Shown in pieces: positions 1 through 7,849 of a DNA stretch of 64,000 nucleotides. The position numbers and the translations under genes are program-made. The DNA is taken from assembly GCF_002160145.1 (NCBI RefSeq), contig NZ_NFKA01000002.1, positions 179,610-243,609 on the forward strand, given 5' to 3'. Origin of the DNA: Gemmiger sp. An194. GTDB lineage: Bacteria > Bacillota > Clostridia > Oscillospirales > Ruminococcaceae. Under the pieces are notes generated by a model, which was given only the letters and a program-made list of their open reading frames with translations, ran no database searches and had not been told where the DNA came from. Numbering within the stretch: the first letter of the stretch is position 1; each line of letters starts with the position of its first letter.

Positions 1-888
1 TTCATCCGCCAGCACATCGTGCAGGTTGATGAAGTAGCAGCCCTTCTCCACCGCCATCTTGGCCAGCTCGTTGTTCACCCGCTGGATACGCTCCCGGTAA
101 AGGCCCGGCTGACTTACCCCCGGCCGCACCGGTGTGACCGACTGCACGTAAATGGCCACCTCACTGCCCAGCGCCTCCCGGAATTTGTCCAGCATCTGGC
201 TGTAGTAGGCCAGGTACGACTGCTCGGCCGCATCATCGTTGCGCACCAAAGCGTTGGTGCCCAGCAGAATATAAAGCCGCTTGGGATTGCTGTTGATGAT
301 GGTATCGAAGATGGCCTCCGGCTCACGGCCCGAACCATCGCCCGGGTCCGCCACCTCGTTGTTCACCACCTGGCTGGGGCCAATGTTTTTATAGGCGCAC
401 ACAAAGGCGTGTTCCTTCATATCGGAAGTTCCGAACACGTTCCAGCCCTGGCTCACACTGTCGCCCAGAATGGCGGTGCGGTCGAAGTATTTCATATCCA
501 CCTGGCCGTTCTCCGGCACCGCCAGCAGCCGGAAGTCCGGCGAGTTGATCGTTTGGTCCAGCGTTTTGGTCAGCGGCTGCATGGTGTCCCACGCGGCGGC
601 CCCATCCTGTGCGGTAAGGCTGGCAGCAGGCTGGCTCGTGCTCTCACTCTGGGGTATGCTTTCACTTTCCGGCGTGGTCTGGCTCTGGGTGGTGCTTTGC
701 GCCGTGCTGCCGCTCTGGGCCGTGCTGCCGCTCTCACCTGCCCAGGGCAGGCCGCCGGTCAGCCGGATCACACCGTAAGCCGCCGCCATCACCGCGGCTA
801 CCACAACCACAAAGAGCAGCGCCCGGCGCATTGCCCGTTTGCGCTTGCGCCGCCGGACCTGTTCTCTGAATTCCCGGTATGTAGGCAT
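1..888 (-). CDS. SGNH/GDSL-type hydrolase, membrane anchored (C-terminus beyond window)
   Basis: The frame opens at an ATG at 888 and runs 296 codons to the window edge without a stop, so the C-terminus is missing. Residues 1-20 are very basic, 23-41 form one hydrophobic segment (signal anchor), and 50-95 are a Ser/Thr/Gln-rich linker. The catalytic-type domain starts near 135: GDSVSQG at 142-148 is the GDSL nucleophile block and LGTN at 209-212 is block III. The last block (DxxH) would lie beyond the edge. This family removes acyl or acetyl groups from lipids, peptidoglycan or polysaccharide; here an extracytoplasmic, cell-envelope substrate is inferred from the anchor. No neighbour fixes the substrate. 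Confidence 0.82.
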   Translation of the reverse strand, partial: MPTYREFREQVRRRKRKRAMRRALLFVVVVAAVMAAAYGVIRLTGGLPWAGESGSTAQSGSTAQSTTQSQTTPESESIPQSESTSQPAASLTAQDGAAAWDTMQPLTKTLDQTINSPDFRLLAVPENGQVDMKYFDRTAILGDSVSQGWNVFGTSDMKEHAFVCAYKNIGPSQVVNNEVADPGDGSGREPEAIFDTIINSNPKRLYILLGTNALVRNDDAAEQSYLAYYSQMLDKFREALGSEVAIYVQSVTPVRPGVSQPGLYRERIQRVNNELAKMAVEKGCYFINLHDVLADE

Positions 889-1022
889 CCTTATTCTTCC
901 CCTTTCCCTGCCCCGGCCGCTGTGCTTATACCTGCCGGGGGTGTTTTCTCTATACCTTTATAACGCGGATGACCGCAAAAACATTTCATGCGCCGCGCTG
1001 TTATTTTCTGCGTATGTGTTTT

Positions 1023-1051
1023 ATTATACCCCACCCATGTTTGGGGTTCAA
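1023..1051 (-). promoter_or_regulatory. Sigma-A promoter for the GDSL hydrolase
   Basis: On the minus strand TTGAAC and TATAAT are separated by 17 bases. The start would give a leader of about 125 nt before the ATG at 888. Confidence 0.6.
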
Positions 1052-1172
1052 TAAGAGCCATACGATTTTCACCGCTTTTCTTGGGCTTTGCGGGAAGAAA
1101 CGAAAAAGTTTTTCAATTTGTTAATATTTTATCCACTATCCCCAAAATTTCCAATTTTTTTCATTTTTGGTC

Positions 1173-1201
1173 TTGACGAACACTTTTTCACCCTTCATAC
1201 T
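1173..1201 (+). promoter_or_regulatory. Possible promoter of the AraC-type regulator
   Basis: TTGACG, a 17-base spacer and CATACT lie about 90 bases upstream of the ATG at 1293, in a locally A+T-rich stretch. The rest of the 889-1292 gap shows no gene. Confidence 0.4.
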
Positions 1202-1292
1202 TAAAATACACGGACGCACCGCCCCTGTTCGAGGCTTTCCGGCCCGAAGGGAGCTGCTCCGGTTTTCCGCGGGAAGGAGCGAACCCTGGACC

Positions 1293-2141
1293 ATGATCAC
1301 CCATCATTTTGATATCGAGCCCAAGCAGCCCTGCCAGCTGCCCTCCGCTCAGCTGCTGCACGCCAACATCCACCACGGCGCGCTTTCGCCCCGCTGCGAT
1401 GTTCACAGCCACATCTTCACCGAACTTCTGTATGTGCTGCAGGGCACCGGCTGGATCGAGGTGGACGGCCAGCGGGTGGAGCTGCAGACCGGCGATGTGC
1501 TGGTGCTGCCCCCCCAGTGCCCGCACCACGGCATCCAGCCCGGGCGCGAGCCCTTTTCCACCCTGAGCCTGGACCTGTGCTGCTCCTGCTGCCTGAGCGG
1601 TCAGTCTTCCGGCTGGCTGCGGCTGACCGGCCGGGATGCCGCCCTGCTGGAGCCCTATCTGCGCCTGTTTTTGCAGGAGCTGCAAAACCGCCGGGACTAT
1701 TTTGAGCCCGCCTGCCATCAGCTCACGGCCCTTTTGATGCTGCAGCTGGGCCGCATCTGCCCCCTCACCCAGAACAGCGCGCCCTCCAGCCGCAAAAGCG
1801 CCATGGAGTGCGCCCGGGTGCGCCAGTACATCGACGAGCACTACACCGAGTCCATCACACTGGACCAGCTGGCCCGCTACGCCGGGCTGAACAAATATTA
1901 TCTGGTGCATGTGTTCAACCGGGAAATGGGCTGCAGCCCCATCAGCTACCTGATCGAGCGGCGCATCAGCGAAAGCAAGCGCCTGCTGGCCGCCACCCGC
2001 ATTCCGGTGCAGCAGATCAGCGGTCGACTGGGCTTTTCCAGCCCCAGCTATTTCAGCCAGAGCTTCCGGCGAGCCACCGGGTTTTCCCCCGCGGAATTCC
2101 GCCGCCAGGCCATGGCAATGGGCACCCAACCGACAGAATGA
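1293..2141 (+). CDS. AraC-family transcriptional regulator with N-terminal cupin
   Basis: 282 residues. The ATG at 1293 is chosen over upstream in-frame starts because GGAAGGAG sits 12 bases before it. Residues 30-85 form a cupin/AraC sugar-binding fold (His-rich HSH near 38-40, then a GDVLVLPP turn). Residues 170-275 carry two helix-turn-helix motifs of the AraC/XylS type, with the typical GFSSPSYFSQSFRRATG segment in the second. It probably senses a small ligand, perhaps a sugar. It is followed by its own terminator and then galE, so control of galE or of the upstream hydrolase is possible but not shown. Confidence 0.85.
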   Translation: MITHHFDIEPKQPCQLPSAQLLHANIHHGALSPRCDVHSHIFTELLYVLQGTGWIEVDGQRVELQTGDVLVLPPQCPHHGIQPGREPFSTLSLDLCCSCCLSGQSSGWLRLTGRDAALLEPYLRLFLQELQNRRDYFEPACHQLTALLMLQLGRICPLTQNSAPSSRKSAMECARVRQYIDEHYTESITLDQLARYAGLNKYYLVHVFNREMGCSPISYLIERRISESKRLLAATRIPVQQISGRLGFSSPSYFSQSFRRATGFSPAEFRRQAMAMGTQPTE

Positions 2142-2199
2142 TGCAATGATTCTTCATTGACGAACAACATTTTTTATCGTACACTTAAAGCTAGTCAGC

Positions 2200-2248
2200 A
2201 AAGGTCTTTGCCCCCCGCGTTCCATGCGCTGGCAAAGGCCTTTTTGTT
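2200..2248 (+). terminator. Rho-independent terminator after the AraC gene
   Basis: A 13-bp stem (AAAGGTCTTTGCC with GGCAAAGGCCTTT, one G-T pair) is followed by a T-run. It separates the regulator from galE. Confidence 0.7.
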
Positions 2249-2301
2249 TCGCGTCTCTTCGGCGCGAGCACACAGATGAGAATAGAATGGGAGTGTTTTC
2301 A

Positions 2302-3321
2302 ATGGCAATTTTGGTATGCGGCGGCGCCGGTTACATCGGCAGCCACACCTGCGTGGAACTTCTGGCCGCCGGCTACGACATCGTTGTGGCCGATAACTTC
2401 TACAATTCCTGCCCCAAAGCCGTGGAGCGCATCAAGCAGATCTCCGGCAAGGATTTCCGCTTTGTGGAGGTTGACCTGACCGACACCGAGGCAGTGGAGG
2501 CTCTGTTTGCCCAGAATCCGGACATCGACTCCGTGATCCAGTTCGCCGCCTATAAGGCCGTGGGCGAGAGCGTTTCCAAGCCCATCGAATACTACACCAA
2601 CAACCTGGAGACCACTCTGGTGGTGCTGGATGCCATGCGCCGCCATGGGGTGCACAACATCGTGTTCTCCTCCTCCGCCACCGTTTACGGCGACCCCGCC
2701 ACTGTGCCCATCACCGAGGATTTCCCCGTGGGCGCCACCACCAACCCCTACGGCACCAGCAAGGTGTTCAACGAGCGCATGCTCACCGACTGCTGCACCG
2801 CTGACCCCGAGCTGAACGTGGCTCTGCTGCGTTACTTCAACCCCATCGGCGCCCACAAGAGCGGCCTGATCGGCGAGGACCCCAACGGCATCCCCAACAA
2901 CCTGGTGCCCTACATTGCCAAGGTGGCTGTGGGCAAGCTGGAGAAGGTGCACGTGTTCGGCAACGACTACCCCACCCCGGACGGTACCGGCGTGCGTGAC
3001 TACATCCACGTGGTGGACCTGGCCCGCGGCCATGTGGCTGCCATCAAGAAGCTGGAGCAGAAGCCCGGCCTGTTCATCTGCAACCTGGGCACCGGCCACG
3101 GCTACAGCGTGCTGGATGTGATCCACGCTTACGAGAAGGCCTGCGGCAAAACCCTGCCCTATGTGATCGATCCCCGCCGCCCCGGCGACATCGCCGAGTG
3201 CTGGGCAGACCCCTCCAAGGCCAAGAACGAGCTGGGCTGGGTGGCCGAGTACGGCATTGAGGACATGTGCGCCGACAGCTGGAAGTGGCAGAGCATGAAC
3301 CCCAACGGCTACAAAGATTGA
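2302..3321 (+). CDS. galE: UDP-glucose 4-epimerase
   Basis: 339 residues, the usual length. It interconverts UDP-galactose and UDP-glucose in the cytoplasm, the last step of the Leloir pathway. The NAD-binding glycine motif GGAGYIGS is at 7-14; the catalytic Ser/Tyr/Lys set is visible as SSSAT near 123-127 and YGTSK at 150-154. The start at 2302 is preferred because GGGAG lies eight bases upstream. It is followed after 49 bases by a sugar-phosphate nucleotidyltransferase, suggesting a two-gene nucleotide-sugar unit. The rest of the Leloir set (galM, galK, galT) is at 36.9-40.8 kb. Confidence 0.95.
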   Translation: MAILVCGGAGYIGSHTCVELLAAGYDIVVADNFYNSCPKAVERIKQISGKDFRFVEVDLTDTEAVEALFAQNPDIDSVIQFAAYKAVGESVSKPIEYYTNNLETTLVVLDAMRRHGVHNIVFSSSATVYGDPATVPITEDFPVGATTNPYGTSKVFNERMLTDCCTADPELNVALLRYFNPIGAHKSGLIGEDPNGIPNNLVPYIAKVAVGKLEKVHVFGNDYPTPDGTGVRDYIHVVDLARGHVAAIKKLEQKPGLFICNLGTGHGYSVLDVIHAYEKACGKTLPYVIDPRRPGDIAECWADPSKAKNELGWVAEYGIEDMCADSWKWQSMNPNGYKD

Positions 3322-3370
3322 TATTCATCCCATTTTCTACAAAAAGTATAGCAAAAGGAGTTGTTTTCCC

Positions 3371-4294
3371 TTGGCGAAAAAACCGATTCTGGTGGTCATG
3401 GCAGCCGGTATGGGCAGCCGGTACGGCGGCCTGAAGCAGATCGACCCGGTGGGCCGCTGCGGCGAAGCCATTCTGGACTACTCGGTGTTTGATGCGAAGC
3501 GGGCCGGGTTCGAGACCGTGGTCTTCATCATCAAGCACGAGATCGAGGAGGCCTTCAAGTCCACCATCGGCGCCCGTCTGGCCCCGCACATGGAGGTGCG
3601 CTACGCCTATCAGCAGCTGGAAAAGCTGCCCGCCGGTTACTCCGTACCGGAAGGCCGCACCAAGCCCTGGGGCACCAGCCACGCCATTCTGAGTGCGGAG
3701 GATGTGATCGACGCGCCCTTTGCGGTGATCAATGCCGACGACTACTACGGTCCCGAGGCGTTCCAGGTGATCTACGACTACCTTTCCACCCACGAGGACG
3801 GCGCTGTGTATGAGTACAGTATGGTCGGCTATCTGCTGAAAAATACTGTGACCGAAAACGGCTATGTCTCCCGCGGTGTCTGCGTGACCAATGCGGAAGG
3901 CTATCTGGACAGCGTGACCGAGCGCACCCGCATCGAGACCTGCCCGGAGGGCATCCACTTCTCCGAGGACGGCGGCGAGAGCTGGACCCCCATTTCCGGC
4001 GACAGCGCGGTTTCCATGAACCTGTGGGGCTTCGGGCCCAGCTTCGTGAAGGAGATCCGTGCCCGCTTCCCCGCCTTCCTGGACAAGGCGCTGGCGGAAA
4101 ACCCGCTGAAGGCGGAATTCTACCTGCCCAGCGTGGTGAGCGCTCTGATCGAGGAGGGCAAGGCCCGGGTCAAGGTGCTGCACAGTGCCGACCGCTGGCA
4201 CGGCGTGACCTATCAGGAGGACAAACCTCTGGTGGTGGCCGCCATTGGCGAAAAGACCGACGCGGGGCTGTATCCCAGCCCGCTGTGGGGTTGA
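3371..4294 (+). CDS. Sugar-phosphate nucleotidyltransferase (NTP_transferase family)
   Basis: 307 residues from a TTG start with AAAGGAG ten bases upstream. The signature AAGMGSRYGGLKQ at 11-23 is the nucleotide-binding loop of NDP-sugar pyrophosphorylases, and NADDYYG further on is the metal-binding region. The family makes NDP-sugars from NTP and sugar-1-phosphate. Being directly downstream of galE, it could supply UDP-glucose (a GalU-like role), but it is not a close GalU sequence and the substrate is not certain. A bidirectional terminator follows. Confidence 0.8.
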   Translation: MAKKPILVVMAAGMGSRYGGLKQIDPVGRCGEAILDYSVFDAKRAGFETVVFIIKHEIEEAFKSTIGARLAPHMEVRYAYQQLEKLPAGYSVPEGRTKPWGTSHAILSAEDVIDAPFAVINADDYYGPEAFQVIYDYLSTHEDGAVYEYSMVGYLLKNTVTENGYVSRGVCVTNAEGYLDSVTERTRIETCPEGIHFSEDGGESWTPISGDSAVSMNLWGFGPSFVKEIRARFPAFLDKALAENPLKAEFYLPSVVSALIEEGKARVKVLHSADRWHGVTYQEDKPLVVAAIGEKTDAGLYPSPLWG

Positions 4295-4310
4295 ACTTTT
4301 CCCGAATAGC

Positions 4311-4346
4311 AAAAAACCGGAGAGCACACAGCTCTCCGGTTTTTTT
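4311..4346. terminator. Bidirectional terminator between converging genes
   Basis: AAAAAACCGGAGAGC pairs with GCTCTCCGGTTTTTT around a 5-base loop. It has A/T runs on both sides and sits between the plus-strand nucleotidyltransferase and the minus-strand YczE-like gene. Confidence 0.85.
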
Positions 4347-4352
4347 GTTGTC

Positions 4353-5006
4353 TCAGCTCTCCAGAAAGCGCCGGGAAAAGCGCTGCATGGGCCGGTTCAC
4401 CTGCTTGGCCACCATTCCCACCAGAACGGCGGCGGCCACGGTGCCCTCCCGCACGCCCTCCAGCCGATGCAGGAACAGCAGCGACAGCGTGCTGGCGATG
4501 AGCACCAGCGTCACATCAAAGCCCACCTTAGTTTTGTGGAAGGGTGTTCCGAAGGCCCGGCATACCGCCAGCACCATGCCCTCGCCTGCCAGCGTGACCA
4601 CATTCGCGGTGACCTCAAAGCTCACCCCGACGCCCACCAGCAGAATCCCCACGGCACACACCAGCCAGCGGGCGGCGTAGCCCTGCACCGAAATGCCCTG
4701 AATGGCCCAGACCGCTGTGTCGGTGAGGGTGCCGAAAACCAGGGCCACCGGCAGCTGGATTAGCTGGATGGGGTCGTAATTGCGGCGCAGCAGCAGGATC
4801 TGCAGCAGAATCAGCGTCACGTGCATGGCGATGGTGGCGGTGCCCACGGTGAGCGGCGTAAACAGGCTGAGCACATAGGGCAGGCTTGAGATGGGCGAGG
4901 TACCCAGACCTCCCTTGATGGAAAAGGCCACACCGAAGGCCATGATCACCAGTCCCGTGCAAAGCAGCAGATAGCGGCGCAGCAGGTGTTTTTGTGCCGT
5001 CTTCAT
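4353..5006 (-). CDS. YczE/YyaS/YitT-family integral membrane protein
   Basis: 217 residues starting at an ATG with GGAGGAGAG just upstream. It has about six hydrophobic segments, with FSIKGGLGTSPISSLPY after the first and KVGFDVTLV later, the glycine-rich pattern of the YczE/DUF6198-type membrane proteins. The biochemical function of the family is unknown; a transporter-like role is often supposed. It lies downstream of pnp but behind a terminator-like hairpin. Confidence 0.72.
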   Translation of the reverse strand: MKTAQKHLLRRYLLLCTGLVIMAFGVAFSIKGGLGTSPISSLPYVLSLFTPLTVGTATIAMHVTLILLQILLLRRNYDPIQLIQLPVALVFGTLTDTAVWAIQGISVQGYAARWLVCAVGILLVGVGVSFEVTANVVTLAGEGMVLAVCRAFGTPFHKTKVGFDVTLVLIASTLSLLFLHRLEGVREGTVAAAVLVGMVAKQVNRPMQRFSRRFLES

Positions 5007-5046
5007 AAATTCTCTCTCCTCCCCCGTTTTCTTGGTTTCACAGTGG

Positions 5047-5083
5047 AAAAGCCCGCTCCGGCTGTTGCCGAAGCGGGCTTTTT
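5047..5083. terminator. Terminator downstream of pnp
   Basis: AAAAGCCCGCTCCGGC pairs with GCCGAAGCGGGCTTTTT around TGTT. On the minus strand it ends pnp transcription 40-75 bases after the stop codon. Confidence 0.75.
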
Positions 5084-5121
5084 GGTTTTGTTTCAGGTCC
5101 CTTGCGCAGGGCACTCAGGGC

Positions 5122-7260
5122 TTAGCCCTTGGCCTTCTTGGCCTCGATGGCAGCCAGAGCGTCCTTGCGGCTCAGGTTGATGCGGCCCTGCTGGTCGATC
5201 TCGGTGACCATAACGATCAGCTCGTCGCCCACGGCCACAACATCCTCCACGCGCTCTACACGCTTGGAGTCCAGCTTGGAGATGTGCACCAGGCCTTCCT
5301 TGCCGGGAGCGATCTCAACAAATGCGCCGAAGTTCATCAGACGGGTCACGCGGCCCTTGTAGATGGCGCCCACCTCGGGGTCCTCCACGATGGTCTTGAT
5401 GGTGTGGATGGCCCGGTTGGCGTCGTCGATGTCGATGGCGGAGACGAACACATGGCCGTCCTCCTCCACGTCGATCTTGCAGTTGCAGTTGGCGCAGATG
5501 TCCTGGATGACCTTACCGCCCTTGCCGATCACGTCCTTAATCTTGTCCACGGGGATGACCATGCTCAGCATCTTGGGAGCGTACTTGCTCAGCTGGGCAC
5601 GAGGCGCGGGGATGACGGGCAGCATGATCTCGTCCAGAATGAACAGACGGCCCTTGCGGCACTTCTCGAAGGCTTCCTCGATGATCTCGTAGGTCAGACC
5701 GTCGATCTTGATGTCCATCTGGATGGCGGTGATGCCCTTGTGGGTACCGCCAACCTTGAAGTCCATATCGCCGTGGAAGTCCTCAACGCCCTGGATGTCC
5801 AGCATGGTCATCCAGCGCTCGCCCTCGGTGATCAGACCGCAGGAGATACCGGCAACGGGGGCCTTGATGGGCACACCGGCGTCCATCAGGGCCAGAGTGC
5901 TGCCGCAGATGGAAGCCTGGCTGGTGGAACCGTTGGAGGACAGAACCTCGCTCACCAGACGCAGGGTGTAGGGGAACTCCTCCATGCTGGGCAGCACGGG
6001 AACCAGAGCACGCTCCGCCAGAGCGCCGTGGCCGATCTCGCGGCGGCCGGGGCTGCGGGGTGCGCGGGCCTCGCCCACAGAGTAGGGCGGGAAGTTGTAG
6101 TGGTGCATGTAGCGCTTGTACTGCTCGGTGCCCAGGTCGTCCATCAGCTGGCTGTCCTTGGTGGAGCCCAGAGTGGCGATGGTCAGAACCTGAGTCTGGC
6201 CGCGGGTGAACATACCGCTGCCGTGTACACGGGGCAGCAGGCCGACTTCGGCGGCCAGAGGACGGATCTCGTTGATGCCGCGGCCGTCCACACGCTTGCC
6301 TTCATCCAGCAGCCAGCGGCGCACCACGAACTTCTGCATCTTGTACATCAGCTCTTCGATGGTGCCGGCGCCCCACTGCTCGGCGTACTTCTCCTCCAGC
6401 TTCTCCCGGATGGGCAGCAGGCGAGCGTCGCGGATGTTCTTGTCGTCGGTGTCCATGGCGGCCTTGAAGTCGTCCAGGAACTCGTTCTTCACTTCCTCGA
6501 ACAGGTCGTGGTCCAGATCCATGTCCTGGAATTCCTTCTTGGGCTTGCCGATCTCGCGCACGATGCCGCCAATAAACTCGATGATCTTCTTGATCTCCAC
6601 GTGAGCGGCCTTGATGGCGTTCAGCATGGTGACCTCGTCCACCTCGTTGGCGCCGGCCTCGATCATGACGATCTTCTTCTCGGTGGCGGCAACGGTGAGC
6701 TGCAGGTCGCTGACCTCACGCTGCTCCAGGGTGGGGTTGACCACCAGCTTGCCGTTCACCAGACCCATGAACACGCCGCCGATGGGGCCAGCCCAGGGAA
6801 TGTCGGAGATGGACAGCGCGATGGAAGTACCGATCATGCCGGTGATCTCGGGGCTGCAGTCCTGGTCCACGCTCATCACAGTCATGGTGACGCACACGTC
6901 GTTGCGCATGGTCTTGGGGAACAGGGGACGGATGGGACGGTCCACCACGCGGCTGGTCAGGATGGCCTTCTCACCGGGGCGGCCCTCACGGCGCATAAAG
7001 CTGCCGGGGATGCGGCCCACAGCGTACAGCTTCTCCTCAAAGTCCACGCTCAGGGGGAAGAAGTCGATGCCGTCGCGGGGCTTCTCGCTCATGGTCACGT
7101 TGCACAGCACAACGGTCTCGCCGTAGCGCACCAGGCAGCTGCCGTTGGACAGACCGCACATCTTGCCGGTCTCAACCACCAGCGGACGGCCGGCCAGTTC
7201 CATCTCGAAGGTTTTGAAATTGGTGAATTCCTCATGCTTGGATGCAAATTCCAAAGCCAT
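5122..7260 (-). CDS. pnp: Polyribonucleotide nucleotidyltransferase (PNPase)
   Basis: 712 residues. It is a phosphate-dependent 3'-to-5' exoribonuclease. There are two RNase PH-like domains (about 15-230 and 310-550) with a linking helical region, then a KH domain (IGKGGKVIQDI near 565) and a C-terminal S1 domain (YKGRVTRLMNFGAFVEI near 632). The ATG at 7260 is preceded by AGGAGG. It lies downstream of rpsO, the classic rpsO-pnp order, but with a terminator between them and a possible promoter of its own. An extremely long antisense frame covers it and is not a gene. Confidence 0.97.
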   Translation of the reverse strand: MALEFASKHEEFTNFKTFEMELAGRPLVVETGKMCGLSNGSCLVRYGETVVLCNVTMSEKPRDGIDFFPLSVDFEEKLYAVGRIPGSFMRREGRPGEKAILTSRVVDRPIRPLFPKTMRNDVCVTMTVMSVDQDCSPEITGMIGTSIALSISDIPWAGPIGGVFMGLVNGKLVVNPTLEQREVSDLQLTVAATEKKIVMIEAGANEVDEVTMLNAIKAAHVEIKKIIEFIGGIVREIGKPKKEFQDMDLDHDLFEEVKNEFLDDFKAAMDTDDKNIRDARLLPIREKLEEKYAEQWGAGTIEELMYKMQKFVVRRWLLDEGKRVDGRGINEIRPLAAEVGLLPRVHGSGMFTRGQTQVLTIATLGSTKDSQLMDDLGTEQYKRYMHHYNFPPYSVGEARAPRSPGRREIGHGALAERALVPVLPSMEEFPYTLRLVSEVLSSNGSTSQASICGSTLALMDAGVPIKAPVAGISCGLITEGERWMTMLDIQGVEDFHGDMDFKVGGTHKGITAIQMDIKIDGLTYEIIEEAFEKCRKGRLFILDEIMLPVIPAPRAQLSKYAPKMLSMVIPVDKIKDVIGKGGKVIQDICANCNCKIDVEEDGHVFVSAIDIDDANRAIHTIKTIVEDPEVGAIYKGRVTRLMNFGAFVEIAPGKEGLVHISKLDSKRVERVEDVVAVGDELIVMVTEIDQQGRINLSRKDALAAIEAKKAKG

Positions 7261-7325
7261 AGTGTTACCTCCTAATTGATGATATAGTTTTGAATATTCC
7301 ATCAGAAAGGCCCTGTGGCTTTAGC

Positions 7326-7354
7326 AATAAATCCAGCGTTTTGCCCGCCGTCAA
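7326..7354 (-). promoter_or_regulatory. Possible pnp promoter
   Basis: TTGACG and TTTATT on the minus strand are 17 bases apart, about 65 bases before the pnp ATG. The -10 is poor. Confidence 0.3.
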
Positions 7355-7414
7355 AGCGCTCGATTTACCGCTAATGCACACACGGCATTTCTGTTTTGGC
7401 AAAAAAATACAGGG

Positions 7415-7447
7415 AAAGGCAGGCGGTTTGAAAACCGCCTGCCTTTT
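7415..7447 (-). terminator. Terminator between rpsO and pnp
   Basis: AAAGGCAGGCGGTTT pairs with AAACCGCCTGCCTTT on the minus strand, 10-40 bases after the rpsO stop. It probably limits read-through into pnp. Confidence 0.75.
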
Positions 7448-7457
7448 GGATGCGTGA

Positions 7458-7715
7458 TTACTTACGCAGGCCCAGCTTGGTGATCAGGGCACGATAACGC
7501 TCGATGTCCTTCTTCTTCAGGTAGGCCAGCAGGTTGCGGCGGCGGCCAACCATCTTCAGCAGGCCACGACGGCTGTGATGGTCGTGGGTGTTGTTCTTCA
7601 GGTGCTCGTTCAGGTGGTTGATGCGAGCGGTCAGCAGGGCAACCTGCACCTCGGGAGAACCGGTATCGGTCTCGTGAACGCGAGCGGACTCAATGATGTT
7701 CTTCTTAGCTTCCAT
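7458..7715 (-). CDS. rpsO: 30S ribosomal protein S15
   Basis: 85 residues, near the family's usual 88-89. The core [19 protein letters not shown] and [20 protein letters not shown] are diagnostic. It binds 16S rRNA in the platform of the 30S subunit. The ATG at 7715 follows a weak GAGGT site, consistent with translational control by the structured leader just upstream. Confidence 0.97.
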   Translation of the reverse strand: MEAKKNIIESARVHETDTGSPEVQVALLTARINHLNEHLKNNTHDHHSRRGLLKMVGRRRNLLAYLKKKDIERYRALITKLGLRK

Positions 7716-7750
7716 TGTGAATACCTCGTTTTCTATATATTTGCCAATGA

Positions 7751-7800
7751 CCAGGTGTGGGGCAATCGAGGCGCTCTGTTGCAGAGCATACACCCCATAC
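7751..7800 (-). promoter_or_regulatory. Possible rpsO autoregulatory leader
   Basis: Between promoter and rpsO start the minus strand can fold GCTCTG with CAGAGC, inside a weaker GGTGT/ACACC pairing. S15 regulates its own mRNA through diverse leader structures in several bacteria, so this is a candidate S15 site; nothing here proves it. Confidence 0.35.
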
Positions 7801-7820
7801 TGGGCCATGGTAGCCTATTA

Positions 7821-7849
7821 ACTATAACACAGACAGCGGCAAAAATCAA
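7821..7849 (-). promoter_or_regulatory. Promoter of rpsO
   Basis: TTGATT, 17 bases, TATAGT on the minus strand. The leader to the start codon would be about 100 nt. Confidence 0.65.

Noticed and set aside
5032..7275. Plus-strand open frame of about 750 codons opposite pnp
   Set aside because: Rich in His, Gly, Val and Gln, no family features; it is the complement of strongly biased pnp codons.
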